Shown here in pieces: positions 35,684-43,543 of a stretch of DNA of 64,000 bases. Origin of the DNA: Maridesulfovibrio sp. (GTDB lineage Bacteria; Desulfobacterota; Desulfovibrionia; Desulfovibrionales; Desulfovibrionaceae); the NCBI RefSeq assembly GCF_963667685.1, contig NZ_OY763930.1, positions 465,001 to 529,000 of the forward strand, read 5' to 3'. The notes beneath the pieces were generated by a model. It was not told where the DNA came from. It was given only the letters and a program-made list of their open reading frames with translations, and made no database searches. Every line of letters starts with the position of its first letter. Positions within the stretch are counted from its first letter, which is position 1. The position numbers were made by a program, and so were the translations under genes.

Positions 35684-36034
35684 CTACTCTGACCATACGG
35701 CATATTCATTCCCGTTAGGATCGGCAAAATGGAATCTGCGGCCTCCGGGAAATGAAAAAATCGGTTTTGTAATTGTTCCGCCAGCAGCTATGATTTTCAG
35801 CTGGGTTGCCTCCAATTCCTCGCTATACAAAACAACGAGCACACTACCTTTGTCAGTAGTTGAGGTCAGGTCGGATTTATAAAATCCTCCATCCATACCG
35901 CCATCCACAATCGCTATGTATTCAGGACCATAATCAACAAATGACCAGCCAAAAGTATCACCGAAAAATTTCTTGGTTATTTCTAAATTCTTGGAAGGAA
36001 ACTCAACATAATTAATTTTTTCATGCTTGTTCAT
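35684..36034 (-). CDS. VOC-superfamily (glyoxalase/bleomycin-resistance-like) protein
   Basis: A 116-residue single-module VOC protein (INYVEFPSKNLEITKKFFGDTFGW and FHFADPNGNEYAVWSE at the ends of the fold). The metal-ligand positions are not all obvious, so it could be an enzyme or a binding protein. Members are small homodimers acting on glyoxals, antibiotics or other small molecules; none can be named here. GGAG precedes the start by 11 bases. It is apparently monocistronic, converging with the gcv operon. Confidence 0.85.
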   Translation of the reverse strand: MNKHEKINYVEFPSKNLEITKKFFGDTFGWSFVDYGPEYIAIVDGGMDGGFYKSDLTSTTDKGSVLVVLYSEELEATQLKIIAAGGTITKPIFSFPGGRRFHFADPNGNEYAVWSE

Positions 36035-36084
36035 TTGTAGCTGTTCTCCATTTTTTTACTAATAACCAACACACAAAACAAACG

Positions 36085-37266
36085 TCACTGCCCAACAAAT
36101 TTTTCTATTTCATCAATTCTGTCCAGATAATCCTGAGTATAAAGCGGCCCGTTAGCACTGAACGCGGCTGCATTAACTCGATGAACCTGACACCAGTGCG
36201 CAAGAACAGGATTAGGCCAGATACGGCTGTATGTTTTAATCATATGCAGGGTATTGTGGCAGACCGGGGTGAATTCTGCTGTGCGGGCCAGAAGCTCAGT
36301 GTAATCTTTGCCAAGATCAAGAAAGAAAGATCCGACAGCACGTGCACAAAGATAATTTGATCCGGAGGCCAGCATCCGTAAAAGCTGGTCCTCGGGAAAC
36401 TTCTCCGGCTCCCAGGGACGCAGCCATTCCTCAGGAACATTTTCTTCTACTGAATATTCTATCTGCCCTTCTTTTAAAAAACGGTCTATTTTGCGGGCCA
36501 GCACAGGCCACATCGAACCGATATGCTCAACATCGCGACTGGCATGCAGCCCGGTGATGGAATCGTTTTCTTCAGTGAGCTCGAATTTAAGAAACGGGCA
36601 ATGCGCTTCAATCTTCTGCTCCGCACCTTTTCCATTCCATATCCCGGCAAAGATACGGTCCAATTCAATTACAGTAAGATTCTCCAGTTCACTTTCCCAG
36701 CTCTTGAGCAGGCTGCCAGCTGTTTGCCACAGCCTGTCCCAGCCTTCTAGATAGGAATAAGGATCGGGACCGAATGCGGGATAGTGCGACAGGCGGGACA
36801 CCACGATAATAGGAACTTCAGGAAAATTCTGCCGCAAATTACCGAGCATTTCCCGGTAGCGTTTCAGGTATCCCTCCGGCTTAGCCTGCACAATGCCGCA
36901 ATTAGCTTTCATCCATTGTTCAAATTCCGGATACTCTTTCCATGATTCAGCATTAACGAAAAAGATATATTTATCTGCAACATGCACAAAAAGCGGACTG
37001 TTTTCATGAAACAGATTCAAAACAATAAGCTCAGGCCTGACGTCTTCAGGACCGATCATCTGGAATTGGTGGAGCAATTTTCGATCATGATAATATTTAC
37101 TCAGATCAAACTTTCGGTCCATGGCTGCCAGCTCCTCAGGAATAACTCCCGGTGAACTGTTATATGTAAAAGGAGATGCAAGCACCCGGTAGGTACAGGG
37201 ATATCCTGACCTCCGTAACGCCCTGCCAAGGAAATCCATTTGACAATTTCCCAAGAAATAAAGCAT
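36085..37266 (-). CDS. WcbI-like polysaccharide biosynthesis protein
   Basis: The start is ATG 37266 with AAGGA 6 bases upstream; the longer reading (to a GTG at 37311) lacks support. The 393-residue protein begins MLYFLGNCQMDFLG, where GNCQ (6-9) is the signature of the WcbI family, an SGNH-like enzyme group from capsule loci. No signal peptide or membrane segment is seen. It is a lone gene, divergent from the metallo-hydrolase. It could transfer or remove acyl groups on a surface glycan; the substrate is unknown. Confidence 0.7.
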   Translation of the reverse strand: MLYFLGNCQMDFLGRALRRSGYPCTYRVLASPFTYNSSPGVIPEELAAMDRKFDLSKYYHDRKLLHQFQMIGPEDVRPELIVLNLFHENSPLFVHVADKYIFFVNAESWKEYPEFEQWMKANCGIVQAKPEGYLKRYREMLGNLRQNFPEVPIIVVSRLSHYPAFGPDPYSYLEGWDRLWQTAGSLLKSWESELENLTVIELDRIFAGIWNGKGAEQKIEAHCPFLKFELTEENDSITGLHASRDVEHIGSMWPVLARKIDRFLKEGQIEYSVEENVPEEWLRPWEPEKFPEDQLLRMLASGSNYLCARAVGSFFLDLGKDYTELLARTAEFTPVCHNTLHMIKTYSRIWPNPVLAHWCQVHRVNAAAFSANGPLYTQDYLDRIDEIEKFVGQ

Positions 37267-37343
37267 TCTAAATCCTTGATAGTTGCTGTTTTTTAGTATG
37301 CAAGATTTCACTCTATTGCCGACATACAGTCAAGCCCCGAACA

Positions 37344-37967
37344 ATGAAAGAAATACAGGTTGAGACTTTTGTACTGGGTCCACTTGAGACTAATTCCTAC
37401 CTGCTCAGCTCTGGCTCTGATGCGGTGGTTATAGACTGCGGAATTGACCCTGACCCCATGATGCAGGCCATCCATGACCGCAAGCTGAATGTAAGCTCCA
37501 TCTACCTGACCCATATGCATCTTGATCATGTTGGCGGGGTGGGTTTTCTGCAAAAAATGACCGGAGCAAAAGTATACGGCAGCCACAAGGATTTATACCT
37601 GAATGAAGTTCCTCTGAACGATGGAGGATGTCTTGAATTTCAAAAGGAGCTTGATTTCGAAGTAATTGATCTACAACAGGGTCGCCAGACTATTTTGGAT
37701 AACCCGGTAATAATAATTGAGACCCCCGGCCATACTCCCGGAGGGCTGTCATACTTCTTCCCGGTACAGGGCTGCATATTTGTCGGCGATCTGCTGTTTA
37801 TGATTTCAGTGGGGCGAACCGACCTGCCCGGCGGCAACAGCGCCGAACTGCTCAGTTCTATCAGTAATCGTATTTTCATCCTGCCCGGGGATACCAAAGT
37901 TTTTTCAGGGCATGGCCCCATGACCACTGTAAAACATGAAATACGCAATAATCCTCTGTTTGTTTAG
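37344..37967 (+). CDS. MBL-fold metallo-hydrolase (glyoxalase II-like)
   Basis: A 207-residue protein with the metal-binding THMHLDH (56-62), an ETPGHTPG motif (third His), a GDLLF aspartate and a final SGHGP histidine. This set makes a complete di-metal site of the glyoxalase II/persulfide dioxygenase branch. Its true substrate (lactoylglutathione or other thioester) is not determined by sequence. No clear RBS is seen at ATG 37344, but no better start exists. It is monocistronic. Confidence 0.88.
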   Translation: MKEIQVETFVLGPLETNSYLLSSGSDAVVIDCGIDPDPMMQAIHDRKLNVSSIYLTHMHLDHVGGVGFLQKMTGAKVYGSHKDLYLNEVPLNDGGCLEFQKELDFEVIDLQQGRQTILDNPVIIIETPGHTPGGLSYFFPVQGCIFVGDLLFMISVGRTDLPGGNSAELLSSISNRIFILPGDTKVFSGHGPMTTVKHEIRNNPLFV

Positions 37968-37983
37968 ATTGCTTCCTGTCATA

Positions 37984-38025
37984 AAAAAAGGAGAAACAGC
38001 TTAAGCCGTTTCTCCTTTTCTTTTG
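37984..38025. terminator. Bidirectional terminator between convergent genes
   Basis: AAAAGGAGAAAC (37986-37997) pairs with GTTTCTCCTTTT (38008-38019), with A-runs before and T-rich sequence after, serving both the metallo-hydrolase and the opposite DRTGG gene. Confidence 0.85.
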
Positions 38026-38042
38026 TTTTTTTAGGATGAAGC

Positions 38043-39110
38043 CTAATAGTTCAGCCCCAGCTTCTTTTTCAAGTAGCCGAAATCAATATGCTGTTCTACC
38101 AGATCGACGCCATGCTTGATCTTCGCGGATTCACGTAACTTGTGACGGGAAAGTATATCTTCCATTTTCTTAGCCACTGAGAAAGTATCATCCCGAACTA
38201 TGATAATCGGGGTTTCCAAAACCTCGGACCGGGTCAGAATAATGTCGTTAGGATAAAGGTTACCGGTCAGCACAAGACAAGGGCATTCACCCTCAAGGGC
38301 TACCAGCTGGACATCAGAGCGGTCACCACCGACAATCACAGCGGAATTGCGGTGTCTGCGGAAGTGGGTCATGAAGTTTTCAACCTGCATAGTACCTATG
38401 AGAAAGCTTTCCACAGGCTGATCGGTACGGTTATGCGCAGTGATAATCTTTCCACCCAGACGGTCGGCAAGATCACCTACTTTGATGGTCCCCATGAGGG
38501 GGTCCTTGGGAATCACGCCGAGGACTTTTATTCCTTTGCGCTCAAGAAACGGTTTTATCAGCGTACTGATCTCATCCATAAAAGTCGGCGGAATATCATT
38601 AAGAACAACCCCGACCAGATTATCACCCAGTGATTCTTTCAGCACCACCAGATAGTCGTAGTTAAGCTCCTTCTGGAAACGGTCGATAACCACACACTTA
38701 ATGCCCAGTTTCTTGACCAGATGGATACCGTCCACCCCGCAATATTTGCCGGAATACATGGAACCGGACCCGGCAACAAGAGTCAAATCCTTGCCGGAAC
38801 TTATCTTTTCATAACTGTCGACAATGGGCTGCACATGGTCCTCAACCTTGCCGTTGAAAGCCTGCACTTTGAAATCGTGGGTAACAACTACCGGGGTAAC
38901 AACATTCGGCGGATTAGAGACACCAAGCACTTCCTGAATAAAAAAGGCATCCTCATCACCGAGTCTGCCATCAACTTCAGCTGGAATAGCCCCGACGGGT
39001 TTCATATAACCGATGCTTACACCATGCTTCTGAAAATGAAGCCCCAACCCCATGACAATCATGTTCTTACCGGAATAACCGCTTGTAGAACCAATATATA
39101 AACCGGACAT
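38043..39110 (-). CDS. BioD-like/DRTGG-domain protein (phosphotransacetylase N-terminal type)
   Basis: A 355-residue protein with an N-terminal BioD-like P-loop fold (GSTSGYSGKN, 7-16, with Asn where Thr/Ser is usual) and the IGYMKPVGAIP segment. A C-terminal DRTGG domain follows (around residues 215-320: NFMTHFRRHRNSAVIVGGDRSDVQLVALEG). This is the COG0857 architecture otherwise found fused to phosphotransacetylase, present here without the transacetylase. It lies just downstream of the ADP-forming acyl-CoA synthetase gene on the same strand, so the two probably work together in acetyl-CoA/acetate energy metabolism or its regulation. This is inference. Confidence 0.88.
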   Translation of the reverse strand: MSGLYIGSTSGYSGKNMIVMGLGLHFQKHGVSIGYMKPVGAIPAEVDGRLGDEDAFFIQEVLGVSNPPNVVTPVVVTHDFKVQAFNGKVEDHVQPIVDSYEKISSGKDLTLVAGSGSMYSGKYCGVDGIHLVKKLGIKCVVIDRFQKELNYDYLVVLKESLGDNLVGVVLNDIPPTFMDEISTLIKPFLERKGIKVLGVIPKDPLMGTIKVGDLADRLGGKIITAHNRTDQPVESFLIGTMQVENFMTHFRRHRNSAVIVGGDRSDVQLVALEGECPCLVLTGNLYPNDIILTRSEVLETPIIIVRDDTFSVAKKMEDILSRHKLRESAKIKHGVDLVEQHIDFGYLKKKLGLNY

Positions 39111-39159
39111 AAAGTCCTCCTTGTAATCAAAACAAAATCAAGAAATATCCTTAAGCAGA

Positions 39160-39191
39160 CCAGAGAAGAACTTCACAATAACCTTCTCTGG
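39160..39191 (-). terminator. Intercistronic stem-loop between the acyl-CoA synthetase and DRTGG genes
   Basis: CCAGAGAAG (39160-39168) pairs with CTTCTCTGG (39183-39191). No strong U-run follows, so it is likely an mRNA-processing or partial termination site. A GCCGGAGGC repeat core is just beside it (39205-39213). Confidence 0.5.
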
Positions 39192-39217
39192 CCCCCGAAT
39201 GGTTGCCGGAGGCATTC

Positions 39218-41326
39218 TTAACTAACAGTCATACGCATATTTGCTACAACTGCACCGTGCGGACCAGCGATAACAGGGTTGAATTCGGCTTCCTGAATTT
39301 CCGGCAGATCCGAGGCCATTTGTGAAACCATGAGCAGCACATCTTCCAATGCTCCCAGATCTACAGCAGCTCCGCAGCGCACTCCACGCAGAATGGGATA
39401 AGCTTTAATTTCGCGGATCATTTCCTGGGCATCATTGAGAGCCAGCGGTGCGAGCCGTGATGATACATCACCAAGCAGGTCTACGTGAAGCCCTGCAAGG
39501 GAAAAATTTATAAGCGGACCGAACTGGGGGTCACGTTTGAAACTGACCACAATTTCGTGGGAATCCTTCGGCCCCATAGCCTGCACCAGACACCCGGTAA
39601 TGTAGGCATCCTTGCACCTTCTGGCCGCGCGGGTGGTTATTTCCAGAAAAGCCTTGCGCAAAGCCTGCGGGGTCTCAATGTCAGTGACAATCAACCCGAG
39701 CTCCTGCTTGCGGGAAATCTGTGGAGAAGCAACCTTGAGTACTACCGGGTACCCTATTCTCTTAGCAGCTTTTGCGGCCTGATTGGAAGTACGGGCCAGC
39801 ACGGTTTCCGGAACCGGAAGCTCGTACGCGGAAGCGAGTTGCTGGGCATCCAGCTCCACAAGCTCAGTAAGTCCGGTCTTGCGGCAATTTTCAACTATGG
39901 ACTTGGCCTTGGAGTAATCGCGCCTGAAACACACATCAATGGGCCAATCTTTTTTCTGCCAGCGATAACAACGGGTCATGGCATCAAGGGAACGCACCGC
40001 TGCTTCCGGAAATTCATAGCAGGGAATCCCGGCTGCACGGAGCTTCCTACGTGCTTTCCTAGTCGAATGGTCGCCCATGAAACAAGTCAGAATAGGTTTA
40101 TCACACTCTTTCGCCAGCTCAATAATATCGTTGGCTACTTTTTCCACATCTTCCAGAATGTTCGCCGCCGGAGTCAGGATAACCAAAATGGAATGGAAAA
40201 CATCATCCTGCGCAACGGCCCGCAAAACTTTGTGATATGTATCCGCCTTGGCGTCGCCCAGCATGTCGATGGGATTATAAAGTGAGGCATAAGGCGGCAG
40301 CACTTCCTTCATCTTTTCGAGCGTTGGGGACGAAGGGCGGGAAATATTCAGGGAACCTTTCTCACACATGTCGGTAGCGAGGATTCCGGGACCGCCGGAG
40401 TTGGTAACAATCGCAACATTAGAGCCAGCGGGCAGTGGCTGGCAGGAAAAAGCATGGGCGAGATTGAACATATCCTCAATATCAACAGCCTGCAGAACTC
40501 CGGTCTGCCGGAAAGCGGCGTTGTACGCAGCAGTGGCACCGGTCAAAGCTCCGGCATGGGCGGATGCGGCGCGGGCACCGGCAGGTGTTTCTCCGGCACG
40601 CAAGAGGATTAGGGGTTTCTTAAAAGTGGTATCGTAAGCAGTGCGCAGAAAATCCTGCCCGTCTTTTAGGGTCTCGCAATAGCCGACAATTACTTTTGTA
40701 TCCTCGTCATTGGCGAGGTAGCTGAACATTGTCGCTTCACCCAGAACAGCCTTATTGCCAAGACTGATAAATTTGGAAAAACCGACACCTTCACTATTAG
40801 CCCAGTCAAGCGCAGTGCTGCACATGGCTCCGGACTGCGAAAGAAAAGCAATATTTCCTTTGAGGGTGATATCAGGATTAAGACTGGCATTCATAGGCAG
40901 AGCTAAATTCATCAGTCCCATGCAATTGGGGCCGAGGATAATCATATCATGATTCTTGGCAGCTCTTGCCAATTCACGTTCCAGACGGTAACCTTCGCGT
41001 CCGGTCTCACCATAGCCGCCACTGGTGACAACAGCAGCCCGGACCGGGATATTAGACAATTCGTCCACAGCTTTTACAGCTTCCGCAGGCGGCAGACATA
41101 TCATTGCCAGATCGGTACCACGGGGCAACCCGGATATGGACGAAAACGCTTTTAAACCATGAACTTCGAGCCCTTCTCCATTGACGGGGAATATTTTTCC
41201 CTTATATCCAGAGGCAAGAAGATTTACAGTAATTAAGCTGGCTTCATCCTGAGGGTCGGCAGTAATTCCGATTACGGCAATTGATTCAGGCTCAAATAAG
41301 GCCTTTAAACATGAATATGAATACAT
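39218..41326 (-). CDS. ADP-forming acyl-CoA (acetyl-CoA) synthetase family protein
   Basis: The reading frame is open to a TTG at 41344, but ATG 41326 is the more natural start; neither has a clear RBS. The ~702-residue protein has a CoA-binding Rossmann domain (LFEPESIAVIGITADP...GYKGKIFPVN), a succinyl-CoA-ligase-like middle (LGPNCMGLMN, LSQSGAMCSTALDWA, TNSGGPGILATD) and a C-terminal ATP-grasp domain (YPVVLKVASPQISRK). It interconverts acyl-CoA, ADP and Pi with acid, CoA and ATP, conserving energy. The fused alpha+beta form is typical of Acd-type enzymes. Confidence 0.88.
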   Translation of the reverse strand: MYSYSCLKALFEPESIAVIGITADPQDEASLITVNLLASGYKGKIFPVNGEGLEVHGLKAFSSISGLPRGTDLAMICLPPAEAVKAVDELSNIPVRAAVVTSGGYGETGREGYRLERELARAAKNHDMIILGPNCMGLMNLALPMNASLNPDITLKGNIAFLSQSGAMCSTALDWANSEGVGFSKFISLGNKAVLGEATMFSYLANDEDTKVIVGYCETLKDGQDFLRTAYDTTFKKPLILLRAGETPAGARAASAHAGALTGATAAYNAAFRQTGVLQAVDIEDMFNLAHAFSCQPLPAGSNVAIVTNSGGPGILATDMCEKGSLNISRPSSPTLEKMKEVLPPYASLYNPIDMLGDAKADTYHKVLRAVAQDDVFHSILVILTPAANILEDVEKVANDIIELAKECDKPILTCFMGDHSTRKARRKLRAAGIPCYEFPEAAVRSLDAMTRCYRWQKKDWPIDVCFRRDYSKAKSIVENCRKTGLTELVELDAQQLASAYELPVPETVLARTSNQAAKAAKRIGYPVVLKVASPQISRKQELGLIVTDIETPQALRKAFLEITTRAARRCKDAYITGCLVQAMGPKDSHEIVVSFKRDPQFGPLINFSLAGLHVDLLGDVSSRLAPLALNDAQEMIREIKAYPILRGVRCGAAVDLGALEDVLLMVSQMASDLPEIQEAEFNPVIAGPHGAVVANMRMTVS

Positions 41327-41354
41327 TCGATAATATAAATTCAAGCAGGTTTGT

Positions 41355-42056
41355 ATGGTAGAAAATTTTTCACGCCTCCAGCAAGGTATCCACTATCGAT
41401 TTTCTCAAGTCAAGCATTTAGCCACTGCTCTTACCCACAGTTCATGGGCAAATGAACAGTCTGAACCTGTTGAAGACAACGAAAGACTGGAATTTTTGGG
41501 AGATGCAGTGTTGGAACTTTGCGTCACCGAAGAACTGTATAAGCGCTTCACAGACGCCCATGAAGGACAGCTGACCAAGATCAGATCAAAGCTGGTCAAA
41601 GAAAAAAGTCTCGCTGCAATTGCCCGCGAACTGGATATTAACGAATTTTTAATGCTCGGCAAAGGTGAAGAAGCACAAGGAGGGCGCAACCGTTCTTCCC
41701 TGCTTGCTGACGCAATGGAAGCTGTTATCGGGGCTGTGTTCCTGGATGGCGGCTACGCTGAAGCGAAAAAATTCATAATGCGGATATTTGAAGACAAGTG
41801 GCCTGAAACATTCAAAATTGAAAGCTCCAAAGATTTCAAGAGTAAACTGCAGGAAGAGACTCAGGCCAGATTCAAAGAACGTCCCACCTATGTACTTAGC
41901 GGAACGAAAGGGCCGGAACATGAAAAGACTTTTATAGTTAATCTGAGTCTTCCGGACGGGAAATCTTTTGATTCAGAAGGTACAAGCCTGAAGAAAGCCG
42001 AGCAGACAGCTGCGGCAAAGGCTCTTGACTATCTCTCTGAGATTGAAGCGGAATAA
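41355..42056 (+). CDS. rnc: Ribonuclease III
   Basis: A 233-residue double-strand-specific endonuclease. The catalytic signature NERLEFLGDAVLE (42-54) and the second acidic motif DAMEAVIGAVFLDGG are intact. A C-terminal double-stranded-RNA-binding domain begins near residue 156 (DFKSKLQEETQARF...TYVLSGTKGPEHEKTF). It processes rRNA and regulatory RNAs. Its ATG is only about 30 bases from the divergent acyl-CoA synthetase start, so both promoters must lie within the other's 5' coding end. It is monocistronic, without the usual era neighbour. Confidence 0.95.
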   Translation: MVENFSRLQQGIHYRFSQVKHLATALTHSSWANEQSEPVEDNERLEFLGDAVLELCVTEELYKRFTDAHEGQLTKIRSKLVKEKSLAAIARELDINEFLMLGKGEEAQGGRNRSSLLADAMEAVIGAVFLDGGYAEAKKFIMRIFEDKWPETFKIESSKDFKSKLQEETQARFKERPTYVLSGTKGPEHEKTFIVNLSLPDGKSFDSEGTSLKKAEQTAAAKALDYLSEIEAE

Positions 42057-42098
42057 TATTAAATTGCTTTCCCGAAAATCCTGCCCCAAAAATAGCTC

Positions 42099-42138
42099 AA
42101 GGACTGGGAGGCGGTGATCAATCGCCTCCACAGTCCTT
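42099..42138. terminator. Terminator between rnc and the flagellin gene
   Basis: AAGGACTG and a GAGGCG segment (42099-42112) pair with CGCCTC and CAGTCCTT (42123-42138), with small mismatches between the blocks. It sits between convergent genes; the T-run is short. Confidence 0.7.
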
Positions 42139-42166
42139 AATCTTCACCCGATTATCTCAAGCGGTT

Positions 42167-43039
42167 TTAACCGCCAATGAGCTGCATTGCCATCTTCGGC
42201 AGTGAGTTAGCCTGCGAGAGCATTGCTACCGCGGACTGAGTGAGAATCTGGTTCCGCACGAATTCAGTCATTTCGGTTGCTACGTCGACATCGGAGATGC
42301 GTGATTCCGCTGCCTGAACGTTTTCTGCCTGAATAGAAAGGTTGGTGATGGTGTTTTCCAACCTGTTCTGCATGGCACCGAGATTCGCACGAATCTTATC
42401 TTTAGAAATAATTGCCTGCTGAAGCTTATCAAGGGACTTCTGCGCAAGTTCCTGTGTTGATACGGAAGTATTGACGCCAAGTGAAGAAGCAGTAGAGCTG
42501 CCGATGGCGACATAGTAATAGTCTTCTGCGCAGTCGTTACCTGTACCGAAGTGAACCTTAAGCGGGCCTGTTGAATGAAGCCCTGCGCCATTATGATCGC
42601 TGCTCGCACCGGAAAGGTTACCGTTCAGCAGGTGGATACCGTTAAAGTCGGTCGCCATTGCGATTCGGGTGATTTCCGAAGCCATGGCCTGATATTCAGA
42701 GTCAATGATCAGACGCTGATCGGAGTTGTAGGTACCGGTGGATGCCTGGGTTGCAAGCTCTTTCATGCGGATGAGCTTTTCATCGATAACCTGCAGCGCA
42801 CCGTCTGCGGTCTGAATCATGGAAATTGCGTCGTTTGCGTTTCTCATACCCTGGTTAAGGGATTTAACGTCTGCGCGCATAAGTTCGCGAATTGCGAGAC
42901 CTGCAGCATCATCTGCTGCTGTGCCGACTCTCAAACCTGAGGAGAGACGACGAGTTGAAGTACCGAGATTGCCGTACGCTTGCTGTAAGTTGCGTGAGGC
43001 GTGCATTGCCATCATGTTGTGGTTAATGACTAAGGACAT
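42167..43039 (-). CDS. fliC: Flagellin
   Basis: A 290-residue filament protein with GGAGG before its ATG. The conserved N-terminal D0/D1 coil (MSLVINHNMMAMHASRNLQQ, RLSSGLRVGTAADDAAGLAI) and C-terminal coil (QNRLENTITNLSIQAENVQAAESRISDVDVATEMTEF, ending NSLPKMAMQLIGG) are complete. The variable D2/D3 region is only about 60 residues, so the filament should be thin and compact. It is exported by the flagellar type III system. A strong sigma-54 promoter precedes it. Confidence 0.95.
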   Translation of the reverse strand: MSLVINHNMMAMHASRNLQQAYGNLGTSTRRLSSGLRVGTAADDAAGLAIRELMRADVKSLNQGMRNANDAISMIQTADGALQVIDEKLIRMKELATQASTGTYNSDQRLIIDSEYQAMASEITRIAMATDFNGIHLLNGNLSGASSDHNGAGLHSTGPLKVHFGTGNDCAEDYYYVAIGSSTASSLGVNTSVSTQELAQKSLDKLQQAIISKDKIRANLGAMQNRLENTITNLSIQAENVQAAESRISDVDVATEMTEFVRNQILTQSAVAMLSQANSLPKMAMQLIGG

Positions 43040-43090
43040 ATCTGAACCTCCTTGTAGTTCACAAAATTCCGTTTTTGTTACCCAACCTTA

Positions 43091-43107
43091 AGCAGAGCAC
43101 GTGCCAA
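43091..43107 (-). promoter_or_regulatory. Sigma-54 promoter of the flagellin gene
   Basis: On the minus strand TTGGCACGTGCTCTGCTT has GG and GC exactly 10 bases apart, the invariant -24/-12 arrangement. The predicted RNA start near 43080 gives a 40-base leader with the GGAGG. It requires an AAA+ activator bound upstream. Confidence 0.85.
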
Positions 43108-43150
43108 AAACACTTTATACTTACATTTCAAATATTTAAGCATATAAATA

Positions 43151-43315
43151 AAGTCTAGACTTCTTTAGGCTAAGCTAAAGAGTCAATTTTTTCCCGCTAT
43201 CACGACCAGTTTTTGCTCTAACCGGAAAACATGTCCTAGCAGATGTCAACTCTCTGTTTTTATTGTATTTTGTAAAAACAGATATCTGTTTAGGCGATAA
43301 ATTCCGACGTCGGAA
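43151..43315. promoter_or_regulatory. Palindrome cluster upstream of the flagellin sigma-54 promoter
   Basis: Perfect palindromes AAGTCTAGACTT (43151-43162), AACAGATATCTGTT (43277-43290) and TTCCGACGTCGGAA (43302-43315), plus the dyad CTTTAG/CTAAAG (43163-43180), are centred about -76, -203, -228 and -91 from the predicted RNA start. Sigma-54 enhancer sites are normally found at such distances. Which regulator binds is unknown. Confidence 0.5.
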
Positions 43316-43404
43316 AATTAATCAACAGTCAAAAAAACATATCAGGTCGGGGAAAAGCTTAAGGCGGAGCAAAAGATTCTTAAGAAAGGCGGGAATGAAA
43401 ATGA

Positions 43405-43444
43405 GAACCCCGCATCCAAAACGGCATATTCGGATGCGGGGTTC
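43405..43444 (-). terminator. Intrinsic terminator of the fliK-flgD-flgE operon
   Basis: GAACCCCGCATCC (43405-43417) pairs perfectly with GGATGCGGGGTTC (43432-43444); on the minus strand it is followed by TCATTTT. It lies 100 bases beyond flgE. The stretch between holds no gene I can support. Confidence 0.75.
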
Positions 43445-43543
43445 CCGGGTACCTGTGCAGTCGGGGGAGTCAATCCCGTCTGCGGAGGTTGTAGAAGGAG
43501 TTTTCCTATATATTCAGCATCAATTCAGGATACATCATTCACT

